DNA from: Orobanche coerulescens
Lineage: Eukaryota > Streptophyta > Magnoliopsida > Lamiales > Orobanchaceae
DNA: 64,000 nucleotides
Direction of reading: 5' to 3'
Assembly (NCBI GenBank): GCA_033398695.1
Contig: CM065815.1
Location: forward strand, 101,212,501-101,276,500
The position numbers and the translations under genes are program-made. The notes beneath the pieces were generated by a model. That model was not told where the DNA came from. It was given only the letters and a program-made list of their open reading frames with translations, and made no database searches. Position 1 is the first letter of the stretch. Each line of letters starts with the position of its first letter. Below, piece after piece: positions 1-11,113 of the stretch.

Positions 1-751
1 ATAGGATGGCGACCACGAAGACGACACCGCGTAAGTCAACGAGGAGAAGGCGTACGCCGTGCGACCTTGTGGAGGCTTTCCGCAGCACGTATGGAGGCAT
101 AGGTGCCACCGTGGGTCAGTGTGTGGCAGACCTCGAGGCGACATGGCGCTTAGCTGCTCCTCATGGTTTCTCGGACTACGAGGGCATTCAGCGTCTTATC
201 GACCTCCTTCCGATCGAGTGGAGGGAGTGGGCTGCTGCAGTCTAATGGTATTATATCTTTTTGCGTGAGCCGAATTTAGTACCTTCCGGAGATTTCATGG
301 CCTTTGCTATCCGCATCACCACTCAGTACCTCCAGCATCATGCACCTCCCCCTGGAGCTTACGTGTACCAACCTTATGCTAGGGGATCTTTGCCGGAGAG
401 GCTAGCTACACCTCTACTGAGCCAGATGGTTCTTGTTGCACCGTCTCATGCTCAGGATGAGTTAGACATGGAGGCAGGGACATCAGCACCTCGCCGCAGG
501 GACATGAGGATCGAGCCTTTTATTCTCAGGAGGACTCCCCGCCACTTCGACCTATGCCAGTCATCGATCCAGTCCATCCACGACTGATCGCAGATGATGC
601 TCATCTATTTCTCCCGAAGAAGCGCAGAGTCACTGAAGACCCTGTTGCAGTCTCTCCAGCATTAGGCAAGGAGTTAGAAGAAGATCCGGACGAGGATCCG
701 GAGGAGTTCTCCGAAGAGGACAGCTTGACCGCCGAGTCGAGGGCGACTTGA
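1..751 (+). pseudogene. Unrecognised broken coding remnant
   Basis: One frame is open from ATG 6 to 587 except for a TAA at 243-245. A 65-codon ORF in another frame (554-751) overlaps its end. This looks like one gene of roughly 245 codons carrying a nonsense codon and a frameshift near 554-587. The N-terminus is very basic (KSTRRRR). The middle contains a Pro/Tyr-rich stretch (HHAPPPGAYVYQPYARG), and the C-terminal part is strongly acidic (EELEEDPDEDPEEFSEED is typical of its composition). I do not recognise the family. Because everything around it is retrotransposon, an accessory ORF or gag-like part of an element is possible, but a captured host fragment cannot be excluded. The 5' end may lie outside the window. 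Confidence 0.3.
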
Positions 752-1004
752 GATAGCTCAGGATGGTGCTAGCCATTTATTTTGTGTTTTGTATGCGGAA
801 TGTCATTTTTTTTTGCTTATACGTGTCGTTCCGATGTCTAGCACTTTCTTATGTTATGGACGGCAATGCTATTTGTTAGAGCATCCCGTATTTTCGTATA
901 TGTGTAGGCAGGTAGCCTAGACCAGCTTATTTTGATAGTCAGTAAGACCTCGTTGAAGGCAATTGTACCATTACGATGCATATGATATATTGATATATAT
1001 TTTG
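752..1004. other. Unassigned flank, pre-insertion target of element B
   Basis: AT-rich non-coding sequence. It ends with TTTTG (1000-1004), the left copy of the TSD of element B, so before B inserted it was continuous with 13789 onward, the leader of element C. I see no PBS and no LTR matching the 3' LTR of C here, so the 5' LTR of C is not identifiable. Confidence 0.5.
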
Positions 1005-2167
1005 TGATACGAATTACGTAATAAGATGAACGTAAATTCGCCGGAAAATGCAGCGGATATATTTTGTTACCTCACAACACTCGTATATGTGTAACACTCG
1101 TAAGATATAACCGAAAGTAGGGCAATTCGGCTTACATAAACAAGAACAATATGAATGATTTATCAAACTAGACCTATAGTTTGATAAGATAATCTTTTCT
1201 CAAGACCTATTGAGAATCGATTCGATTAAAACTCGAAAACGCGTCGAATTATAACCAAGGTTTCGATGAAAAGCATTCACCAAGAAAACACAAGTGTATT
1301 CTTATTTCTTCAACATACAATATCCAAAATGAAAGCATCAACAAGACTACTTATAGCATGGTAGTCTTCTTAGCAACTAAGGAATCAAACAAGATCACAT
1401 GATCTTGAAATGAAAAACAAAACACAAGATAAAATACAAGGGAATCAAATCAAAGGGAGGGGAATCACACAACAAAATGAATATAAGACACCCCACATAA
1501 CATGCAAGTCTAATCATGACATGTGAGGGGAAGAAAAACAACAAAAAATAAAAAAAATCAGCAATAATGGCATTTGCTGGTCTGCCGGACACGGCCCGTG
1601 CCGATCGGCACGGTCGCGGCGCGCATCTGGCCGGCAGGGACTCGACCGTGTCGCCTGGCACGGTCGGGTTGGTCGGACAGCGGGAATTGCACTATCCGGA
1701 AGAGTGTGACTCGGCCGTGTCGCCTCGGGTTGTGTCGGCACGGGCCGTGTCGGACGACACGGTCGGGTTCGGTCGGCAGCGAGATTTCATTATCCAGGAC
1801 ACCTCGGCACGGGCCGTGTCGGATGACACGGCCGGATTCGCTCGGCAGTGATCGGCCAGTTCCAGCAGGCAGTGATCGGCCAGTTCCGGCAGGTGGTGGT
1901 CGGCAGTGATCGGCCAGTTCCGGCAGGTGGTGAATTTTCCGGCCGGTGGTGATTTTTCCGGCAGTTCGTCCATTTTCCGGTCGATTGTCGACCTTCCGGC
2001 ATAGCATGACACGGGCCGTGTTATATGACACGGCTGAGACCGAGACTCCACGTCTTATGTCCGTTTTCTCGCCTAAATACGTAGTAGCCCGTGCATGGCG
2101 TGTAGTAAGGTCATTTATATCGATCCTTACTTCGTCTTCTTCGTTCATATCAAATGATTCCGTATCA
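1005..2167 (-). repeat. 3' LTR of element B (1163 bp)
   Basis: Its ends match the right LTR (12627-13783), and the two are near-identical outside the GC-rich block. A TATA-like motif in minus orientation (GCTATAAGTAG) lies at about 1346-1357. The right part (about 2035-2167) encodes the conserved C-terminal tail of pol. The LTR is AT-rich except for a sharply GC-rich block at about 1570-1990. Confidence 0.93.
1570..1990. repeat. GC-rich CACGG/CCGTG repeat block inside LTR B
   Basis: The block holds repeated short inverted motifs of the type CACGGGCCGTG and GACACGG, followed by a minisatellite whose unit is close to GTGATCGGCCAGTTCCGGCA (about 1847-1925, three to four copies). The corresponding block in the other LTR (about 13195-13600) is scrambled by small indels, while the flanks agree. 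Similar CCGTGTC...GACACGG motifs recur in the E1 and E2 LTRs. Confidence 0.75.
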
Positions 2168-4938
2168 TCTCCTCCTCCTTTAAAAGGAATTGTCCTCAAT
2201 TCCGAAATTCCGTCATCATCGATGTAAGGTGAGAGGTCCCCAACATTAAAGGTTGCATGAATCCCATAATCTCCCGGAAGTTCTAATTTGTAAGCGTTGT
2301 CGTTCACTTTCGCGATTACTTTAAACGGTCCCTCCGCTCGTGGCATTAATTTGTTCTTACGTTTATTTGGAAATCGCTCTTTTCTTAAATGCAACCAAAC
2401 CAAATCACCAACTTGAACAATCTCGGCCTTCTTTGTTTGTTCGACTTTCTTTTGTAAGCCTCGTTTATTTCCTTGATTCGATTACGTACTTGCTCGTGTA
2501 ATTTCATCATCGATTTCAATTTTGATTCCGCATCCTTGTGCACTAACTCGTCACTTGGCAATGGAATTAGATCTAACGGCATGTACGGGTTTAGTCCGTA
2601 AACTACTTGAGCGGAGAGTGTGCCGTGGCATGAGTAGGAGAACGATTATAAGCGAACTCCGCATGTGCAAGTTTTAAGTCCCAATCCTTCTGGGTCTTGC
2701 TCACAAGACCACGTAGTAATGTGCCCAACGTTCGATTGGTCACTTCGGTTTGACCGTACGTTTGTGGATGATGTGACGTGCTAAATAGTAGTTTGGTTCC
2801 CACCTTTCTCCACAAGGTGTTCCAAAAATAACAAAGGAATTTTGAGTCCCGATCCGAAACAATCGTTTTTGGAACCCCATGCAATCGTACGATTTCTCGG
2901 AAATACAAATCGGCGACGTTACTCGCGTCGTCTGTCTTGTGGCAAGCCATAAAGTGAGCCATCTTCGAAAATCGGTCTACGACAACCATAATAGCATCTC
3001 TCCCTCGTTGAGTACGAGGCAAAGCAACAATAAAATCCATTGAGACATCTTCCCACGGTCTTTCCGGAATCGGCAAAGGCATGTATGCTCCCGGTTTGAA
3101 TGAGCTTTTAGCAATATGGCATGTCACACACTTATTAATTATGTCGTATACATTCACTTGCATCTTCGGCCAATGAAAATGCTCTTTAAGGACCTCCAAC
3201 GTTTTGGCCGAACCAAAATGACCGGCCAAGCCTCCACCGTGAGCTTCCCGAACTAATAATTCCCGAATCGGGTGTTTGGATAAACATAGGCGATTCCCTT
3301 TGAAAAGGAATCCTTCTTGCAATGTAAACTCTCCAAACGGACCGGATTTACACCGAATGAAAACCTCACCAAAATCCACATCCCCATCATAATACTCCTT
3401 CAATGCTTCGAACCCAAGCAACCGAATGTCAAGAGTAGAGAGCAAGGCATACCGTCTAGACAAAGCATCCGCCACAACGTTGCTCTTGCCATCTTTGTAC
3501 TTCGATGAAAAGTGGAATGATTGCAAGAATTCCACCCATTTAGCATGTCTCGGACTCAACTTTAGTTGGCCGTTGATATATTTCAAGGACTCATGATCCG
3601 AATGTAGGATGAAATGTTTCGGCCGAAGGTAATGGCTCCAATGATCAAGAGCTCTCACAATGGCATAGAACTCCTTGTCATAAGTACAATAGTTGAGTCG
3701 AGCCCCACCCAATTTCTCCGAAAAGTAGGCAATTGGTCACCTCCCTTGGACGAGGACCGCCCCAATACCCACTCCACTTGCGTCACATTCTACCTCGAAA
3801 GGTTGTGAAAAGTCGGGTAAAGCCAAGATAGGTGCTTCACACATTTTCGCCTTCAATTTTTCAAACGCCCCTTGGGCAGACCCGTTCCACATAAACGGTC
3901 CCTTTTTCAAGCATTCCGTTATCGGACTAGAAATGGTACTAAAGTCTCGTATGAACCTCCGATAAAATGAAGCAAGTCCGTGAAAGGATCGGACTTCCGT
4001 GATGGTTTTAGGCGTAGGCCAAGATTTAATCGCCTCGATCTTGGTTTGATCAACCGACACTCCTTCTTTAGAAACGATGTAGCCAAGAAAGGCTACACTC
4101 TCGACTAGAAACGAACACTTCTCCTTTTTCCCATAAAGTTTTTGATCCCTAAGGATCTCAAAGACTTTCCTCAAGTGCCAGTATGCTCTTGCAATGATCG
4201 ACTATAAATTAAGATGTCGTCCAAGTATACGACGACAAATTTTCCCAAAAATGGCTTAAGTACCTCATTCATTAATCGCATGAAAGTACTTGGCGCATTT
4301 GTAAGGCCAAAGGGCATGACGAGCCATTCATATAATCCATGTTTTGTCTTGAAAGCCGTTTTCCATTCATCTCCTTCCCGCATGCGAATTTGATGATAGC
4401 CGCTCCTCAAATCAACCTTCGAAAAAATCACCGAACCATGCAACTCGTCCAATATATCATCAAGTCTCGGAATTGGGAACCGATATTTGATGGTTATGTT
4501 GTTCACGGCTCTACTATCTATACACATCCGCCATGACCCATCCTTCTTTGGAACAAGTAAAACCGGAACCGCACAAGGGCTCAAACTTTCTCGAACGTAC
4601 CCGCGGTTCATTAGTTCCTCGATTTGCTTTTGCAACTCCTTTGTCTCCTCGGGGTTACATCGATAGGCGGACTTGTTAGGGAGTGATGCACCCGGTACAA
4701 GGTCGACTTGGTGTTCAATCCCACGTAAGGGTGGCAAACCCGGCGGTAAGTCTTCCGGGAAGACATCCGCAAATTCTTGTAGCAAGGTATCGATATCTCT
4801 CTTGCCTTGCACAATCACGTCCTCTCGTGTTTCTTTAATAATCAATAAATACACACGCTCGCCATCGTCAATAGCGTGTCTCACCTCTTTCTCACTAGCA
4901 AACATGTTAAGCTTTGGTTTCTCCATTTGATTAGAACT
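2030..4938 (-). pseudogene. gag-pol: Element B pol, downstream half (RT, RNase H, integrase), broken
   Basis: Continues the minus-strand frame interrupted by element A (join 4938/11114). Reverse transcriptase: [19 protein letters not shown], then the YLDD catalytic box, around 4200-4650. RNase [14 protein letters not shown] near 3780. Integrase: H2C2 region ([11 protein letters not shown]), [17 protein letters not shown] and SDRDSKF at about 2850-3150. The C-terminus reads NDNAYKLELPGDYGIHATFNVGDLSPY. There is no classical chromodomain; the tail continues across the LTR boundary into about 2035 and stays open to 1558. Breaks: a frameshift near 4171-4190 after YSRSLQEH, an in-frame TGA at 3737-3739 in QGR*PIAYF, and frameshifts near 2605 and 2395. 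Each has an intact counterpart in a sister element. The TGA is consistent with a CpG transition (CGA to TGA). Confidence 0.9.
2168..2183 (-). other. Polypurine tract of element B
   Basis: On the minus strand this reads as an A/G-only run of the AAAGGAGGAGGAGA type, immediately before the 3' LTR. It is the expected primer for plus-strand synthesis. The pol frame passes straight through it. Confidence 0.8.
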
Positions 4939-5894
4939 TGATACGATATCTAATATTCCAATCGAAGAAGCTCCAATAAAAATCGACATCCACGACGATG
5001 CAAATTCGCATGGCCATGCATCATTATACTTGGGAGAAAAGAATACGCGGATTGGAGTTACGTTGTTAATCGGAACCGGAGTAACGTAAAACTCGACGAC
5101 GGAATCGGTCCGAAAGCATGAAAAATCGGCCATATCATGCTTGAAAGGGACTCATGATTTGTCAAGATGCATGAAGATATTTCTCCTTCCCCACCATTAC
5201 TACAAATCGTCCAAGCCTTCCCCACCTTTCCTTCATGTCATTGTCCCTCATGTCTTAGTCACCATAATAATTCCAAAGAGGTTGATATCATATCTTCACA
5301 AAATCCTCCTAATCACTCCTTGATGAGTTCGGCCGAATTGAAGATTGCAAGGGATGATATTTGGTTCTTCTTCATGTCACCATCACCTAATAAAACCAAG
5401 ATTCATCAAGGATTTCTTCATGTCACAATCACCTAATAAAACCAAGATGCTTGGTATCTACTCTTTGGATATTTCGGCCGATTCGTATATTGCTAGGAAG
5501 TTTCATTTTCTCGTTTTGTTGTATTTTCTTACGGTTGGAAACTACTATATATAGTAGTACTTGTGGTATTTGTAAATCATCTTGAAGATTAATGAACCTT
5601 GTATTTCTTTGAAATATACGTTGAACGAGTTCAACAAACTTTAGTTATTGTTTCGACGCGTCTCGAGATTTTAACTTGATCAATTCTCAATAGGTCTTGA
5701 GGAGAGATTACTTTTATCGAGTTATAGGTCTAGTTCGATAAAACACATCCAAATCCGTATACCATACTACTTCACGATCGAAATCCATTTAAGTTCGGCC
5801 ACCCCTTGTAATTTTCGAGTGATACTTTGATAATTGTCCAGACATAATAATCTTCCGTTGTATTTTATACGCATTACTTATGTAATTCGTATCA
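4939..5894 (+). repeat. 5' LTR of element A (956 bp)
   Basis: Starts TGATACGA and ends TCGTATCA, an 8-bp terminal inverted repeat. It shares the family layout with the LTRs of G, H and I. The first 150 bp can encode the pol C-terminal tail, which is used only in the 3' copy. A TATA-centred palindrome at 5541-5558 marks the likely promoter. Confidence 0.96.
5541..5558 (+). promoter_or_regulatory. TATA box inside an 18-bp perfect palindrome
   Basis: ACTACTATATATAGTAGT reads identically on both strands and holds TATATATA at its centre. It lies about 340 bp before the end of the LTR, a reasonable place for a U3 promoter. The same 18 bp recur in the LTRs of G (35854-35871), H and I and in the 3' LTR of A, so the palindrome is a family trait. 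That it is the promoter is an inference from position. Confidence 0.65.
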
Positions 5895-5898
5895 TAAG

Positions 5899-5910
5899 TG
5901 GTATCAGAGA
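5899..5910 (+). other. Primer binding site of element A (initiator Met tRNA)
   Basis: TGGTATCAGAGA starts four bases after the LTR end. It matches the standard TGGTATCAGAGC primer site for initiator methionine tRNA in plant LTR elements, with the last base changed. Confidence 0.88.
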
Positions 5911-5945
5911 CATTTGTCTCATGGTTCTCGACGTTACTCAAGAAG

Positions 5946-8900
5946 ATGGCATTCACCGATGAAGAAGTAGCACAACTACGTGACGTTCTTCGCGGCTTAC
6001 CGGAGCCCAGAATCCAAGCACGACGAGGATACGACGCCATGCATGCACCACGACATGCTGATGAATACAAGACAAGCGAACTTCCGGAGTTCGTAGGCGG
6101 CACCGATCCCGAGGTTTATTTGGAGTGGGAAAGAAAAATTGAACGAATGTTTGAGTTCAAGGATCTCAATGACGAGGTACGTTGCAAGTATGCGATTCTC
6201 AAACTTGGAAAGGGAGCTTCCCTTTGGTTTGAGCGAATGAAGACACAAAGAGTTCGTACCGGAAAAGAGAAGATACGTTCGTGGGATTCTCTAAAAAAGA
6301 AACTACGAAAAAGATATGTCCCAGCTACACACAAGTTAAGCTTGTATCGAAAAATTTCTGACCTCACGCAAGGAAAGCTAAGTGTCGAGGAGTACATCGA
6401 GGAGTTTGAAAACTTATCCTTGATGGGAGAACTTGAAGAAAGCGAAGAATTGCGGATGTCCCGTTTCCTACGAGGTTTGAACAAAAATATTGCTAATTCC
6501 GTGGAACTCTACCCCTATTCCGACTTTGATACTTTATGCGGACTTTGCATAAAGTTGGAAAATCAAAACAAGACAAAACTTTCTAAACCCGAATTTCCAT
6601 CTAAATACGGAAATACCAACTTTGGCGCGAGTTCTAGCTCGTTTCCAAAAACTGTCACCACAAACCCACCCGTTACTACCATTCCAAAAACTCCTATCAC
6701 ACCAAAAGAAACAAGCCTATCTAAAGTCCGGTGTTTCAAATGTCAAGGATTTGGACACTATCAAAGTGCTTGTCCAAATCGGAGAATTGTGACGCTACGA
6801 GAAGCCATAGCCGTCCGAGAAGAATTACTAGCCGAAGAAGAAAGAATTGGAGACGTCTTTAACTTGGAAGCTGACGAAGAAGAAGAAGAATGTGAGGCAT
6901 ACGATGCCCCGAACTATGACACGAACCTCGTCCTTCGCATGTTACAAACGAAGGCAGCCCCGAATGACGAAGAACAACGAGACCAAATCTTTCACACGAA
7001 GTGTCGTGTCGGAGAGAAATGGTGTAGCTTGATCATTGACGGTGGAAGTTGTACAAACGTGGCATCGAGCGAGATGGTCTCAAAACTCGGATTAATCACC
7101 ACGGCCCATCCAAAGCCATATGCACTCCATTGGCTCGATGATGGAAACAAGGTGAAAGTATCAAGACAAGTGAAGGTCGGACTCACCATGGGTTCGTATG
7201 GTGATGATATTACATGCGATGTACTACCGATGGACGCATGTCACGTATTATTGGGAAGACCTTGGTTATTTGATCGGGACGTACTACATCGAGGGAGGAG
7301 TAACGAGTATGAGTTACGTGACAAAGGTAAAAAAATTGTTCTTAAACCTATGTCACCTCAAGCTATCCGAACAATGAGTTCAAAAAAAATCGAAGGGCCA
7401 AAACTTACGATGTTTGCAAACGAAAAGGAAGTCGAACACGCCATTGACGATGGCGAACGTGTTTATTTGATGATGATCAAAGAGGTCCGAAATCTTGCCA
7501 CCAAATCACACCACGAAGAAGAGATAGATACACTATTACACGAATTCGCGGATGTATTTCCCGAAGACTTGCCGGTAGGATTACCACCTATCCGCGGAAT
7601 TTAACACCAAATTGATCTTGTACCGGGAGCTCCATTAACGAACAAAGCGGCGTATCGTTGTAATCCCGAAGAAACCAACGAACTACAACGTCAAATTGAT
7701 GAACTCATGAGTCACGGATATGTCCGAGAAAGTTTAAGTCTGTGTGCGGTTCCAGTTCTACTTGTACCAAAAAAAGACGGATCATGGCGAATGTGTATTG
7801 ACAGTAGAGCCGTGAATAACATCACCGTCAAGTATCGGTTCCCCATCCCGAGACTAGATGACATGTTAGACGAGTTACATGGCTCGGTTATATTTTCAAA
7901 AGTTGATTTACGGAGCGGATACCATCAAATCCGCATGCGAGAGGGAGACGAATGGAAATCGGCATTTAAAACAAAGAATGGACTTTACGAATGGGTGGTT
8001 ATGCCATTCGGCCTCACTAATGCCCCGAGCACTTTTATGAGGTTGATGAACGAGGTTCTCAAACCTTTCTTGGGAAAGTTTGTTGTCGTGTACTTAGACG
8101 ACATTTTGATCTACAGTCGATCCTTAGAGGAGCATCTCGAACATTTGCGGCACGTGTTTGAAACTCTAAGGGAACAGAAACTTTATGGAAAGCGGGAGAA
8201 GTGTACTTTCCTAGTCGAGAGTCTTGTCTTTCTCGGCTATGTCGTTTCTAAAGAAGGAGTGTCGGTGGACCAAGAGAAAATCGCGGCCATCAAGTCTTGG
8301 CCGATACCAAAAACAATCACGGAGGTACGATCATTTCATGGCCTAGCTTCTTTTTACCGTCGATTCATCCGGGATTTTAGCACCATCTCCAGTCCGATCA
8401 CGGAGTGTCTTAAAAAAGGAACCTTTGCATGGAACGAGGCGGCCCAAAAGGCTTTTGAAAAATTAAAGGGAAAGTTATGTGAAGCACCGATTTTGACGTT
8501 ACCCGATTTTTCACAACCATTTGAGGTGGAATGCGACGCTAGCGGAGTTGGAATCGGGGTAGTACTTATTCAAAGAGGCCGTCCCATCGCCTCTTTTTCG
8601 GAGAAATTAAGTGGCGCCTGAATTAATTATTGTACTTACGACAAGGAGTTCTATGCTATCGTAAGAGCACTCGATCATTGGAGTCACTATTTACGTTCGA
8701 AACATTTCGTGTTACATTCGGATCACGAGTCGTTGAAATACATCAACGGGCAAAGCAAGCTAAGTCCGAGACATGCAAAATGGGTGGAATTTTTACAATC
8801 TTTTCACTTTTCATCCAAGTACAAAGACGGGAAGAGTAATATAGTGGCGGATGCACTATCAAGACGGTATGCTTTACTGTCGATTCTAGATGTTCGTTTG

Positions 8901-10303
8901 TTGGGGTTCGAGACTTTGAATGATCATTACAGTGACGATTTGGACTTCGGAGAAATTTTTACCCGTTGTAAAACGGCCCCGTACGAAGAATTTGTTTTAC
9001 AGGATGGCTTTCTTTTCAAGGGAAATAAATTATGTGTGCCGAGACATACAATTCGGGAATTGCTAGTTCGGGAGGCACACGGAGGAGGACTAGCCGGTCA
9101 TTTCGGCTCGGCCAAGACCGTAGAGGTGCTAAAAGAGCATTTCTTTTGGCCAAAGATGTATGGTGACGTAAGCACAATCGTGAGTAAATGCGTCACTTGT
9201 CACATGATGAAAAGTTCGTTCAAGCCAAGTACATACATGCCGTTGCCAATACCATTACGACCATGGGAGGATGTCTCGATGGATTTTATTGTGGCTTTAC
9301 CTCGTACTCAACGAGGCAAAGACTCGATCATGGTGGTCGTCGACCGTTTTTCGAAAATGGCTCACTTTATAGCTTGCCACAAAACCGATGATGCAAGCAA
9401 TGTGGCGGACTTGTACTTCCGGGAAGTAGTTCGTTTACACGGAGTTCCAAAAACTATCGTGTCGGATCGAGATTCTAAATTTCTGAGTTACTTCTGGAAT
9501 ACTTTATGGAGAAAAGTGGGTACTAAACTCCTATTCAGTACTTCACATCACCCACAAACCGATGGACAGACCGAGGTGACTAATCGAACCTTGGGAGCAT
9601 TATTGCGAGGATTGGTGAATAAAACACAAAAGGATTGGGACGTTAAACTTGCACATGCGGAATTCGCATACAACCGATCACCGGCTTCGCCACGGCCCAT
9701 TCACCTTTTGAAGTAGTATACGGAATAAATCCGCACATGCCATTGGATTTGATTCCCTTGCCGAGCAACGAATTGGTTCACAAAGACGCCGAATCAAAAC
9801 TCAAATCAATGATGAAGTTACATGAAAAGATACGGGAACGGATTAAAGAAGTGAATGAAATTTACAAACGGAAGTCGAACAAAAATAAAAAAGCGAGATT
9901 ATTTGATGTTGGCGACTTAGTTTGGATACATTTGAGAAAAGAAAGATTCCCAAGCAAACGGAAGAACAAATTAATGCCGAGAGCCGAAGGTCCGTACAAA
10001 ATTGTGGGAAAAGTGAACGACAACGCCTACAAAGTCGAACTTCCGGGCGATTACGGAGTACACGCGACATTCAACGTAGGTGATCTCTCGCCTTACCTTG
10101 ACGACGATGGCATTACGGAATTGAGGTCAATTCCTTTCAAAGAATGAGGGAATGATACGATCTCTAATATTCCAATCGAAGAAGCTCCAATAAAAATCGA
10201 CATCCACGACGATGCAAATTCGCATGGCCATGCATCATTATACTTGGGAGAAAAGAATACGCGGATTGGAGTTACGTTGTTAATCGGAACCGGAGTAACG
10301 TAA
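5946..10303 (+). pseudogene. gag-pol: Element A gag-pol, broken
   Basis: The start is the ATG at 5946 (MAFTDEEVAQLRD), which aligns with the starts of G and H. Gag capsid region (ELPEFVGGTDPE...WERKIERMF); zinc knuckle CFKCQGFGHYQSAC at 6732-6773; protease LIIDGGSCTN with Asp at 7038-7040; RT with YLDD at 8091-8102; RNase [11 protein letters not shown] near 8530; integrase zinc region near 9050-9215, then [17 protein letters not shown] and [10 protein letters not shown]. Breaks: TAA at 7602-7604 (a Glu codon in the sisters), TGA at 8619-8621 (Arg in the sisters, CpG-type), loss of one C in a CCCGG context near 9681 shifting the frame, and TGA at 10145-10147 (Gly in the sisters). Past that last stop the frame runs through the PPT and into the 3' LTR to a TAA at 10301-10303, encoding the conserved [14 protein letters not shown] tail. 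Confidence 0.93.
10139..10152 (+). other. Polypurine tract of element A
   Basis: AAAGAATGAGGGAA lies directly before the 3' LTR. One T interrupts the purine run, and the same G-to-T change creates the in-frame TGA at 10145. The sisters have an uninterrupted purine run here. Confidence 0.75.
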
Positions 10304-11108
10304 AACTCGACGACGGAATCGGTCCGAAAGCATGAAAAATCGGCCATATCATGCTTGAAAGGGACTCATGATTTGTCAAGATGCATGAAGATATTTCTCC
10401 TTCCCCACCATTACTACAAATCGTCCAAGCCTTCCCCACCTTTCCTTCATGTCATTGTCCCTCATGTCTTAGTCACCATAATAATTCCAAAGAGGTTGAT
10501 ATCATATCTTCACAAAATCCTCCTAATCACTCCTTGATGAGTTCGGCCGAATTGAAGATTGCAAGGGATGATATTTGGTTCTTCTTCATGTCACCATCAC
10601 TTAATAAAACCAAGATTCATCAAGGATTTCTTCATGTCACAATCACCTAATAAAACCAAGATGCTTGGTATCTACTCTTTGGATATTTCAGCCGATTAGT
10701 ATATTGCTAGGAAGTTTCATTTTCTCGTTTTGTTGTATTTTCTTACGGTTGGAAACTACTATATATAGTAGTACTTGTGGTATTTGTAAATCATCTTGAA
10801 GATTAATGAACCTTGTATTTCTTTGAAATATACGTTGAACGAGTTCAACAAACTTTAGTTATTGTTTCGACGCGTCTCGAGATTTTAACTTGATCAATTC
10901 TCAATAGGTCTTGAGGAGAGATTACTTTTATCGAGTTATAGGTCTAGTTCGATAAAACACATCCAAATCCGTATACCATACTACTTCACGGTCGAAATCC
11001 ATTTAAGTTCGGCCACCCCTTGTAATTTTCGAGTGATACTTTGATAATTGTCCAGACATAATAATCTTCCGTTGTATTTTATACGCATTACTTACGTAAT
11101 TCGTATCA
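10153..11108 (+). repeat. 3' LTR of element A (956 bp)
   Basis: Same ends and length as the 5' LTR. About six substitutions are visible by eye: near 10162, 10601, 10690, 10698, 10992 and 11095. No indels were seen. Its first 151 bp are the coding context for the pol tail, ending at TAA 10301-10303. Confidence 0.96.
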
Positions 11109-11113
11109 GAACT

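Larger units (their letters stand above)
4939..11108 (+). mobile_element. Element A: complete CRM-like retrotransposon (6170 bp)
   Basis: Two LTRs of identical length (956 bp; 4939-5894 and 10153-11108) are flanked by the perfect TSD GAACT (4934-4938 and 11109-11113). PBS, gag, PR, RT, RNase H, INT and PPT are all in order on the plus strand. By eye the LTRs differ at about six positions (about 0.6%), so the insertion is recent. It sits in element B between the codons for ...AIRSMSS and SNQMEKPK, in opposite orientation. The coding region has three stops and one frameshift, so A as read is non-autonomous. Confidence 0.97.

Noticed and set aside
1..1004. 5' LTR of element C
   Set aside because: The sequence does not resemble the C 3' LTR from 27364, and there is no PBS between it and gag.
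1567..1909. Overlapping long ORFs on both strands in the GC-rich LTR block
   Set aside because: GC-rich repeats lack stop codons by composition. The translations are Arg/Pro/Thr repeats with no conservation in the partner LTR.
5141..5436. Short plus-strand ORFs in LTR A (also copied at 10355-10650, 44560-44742 and 49565-49747)
   Set aside because: They recur only because the LTR recurs. They have no start context or domain, and they overlap the U3 region.
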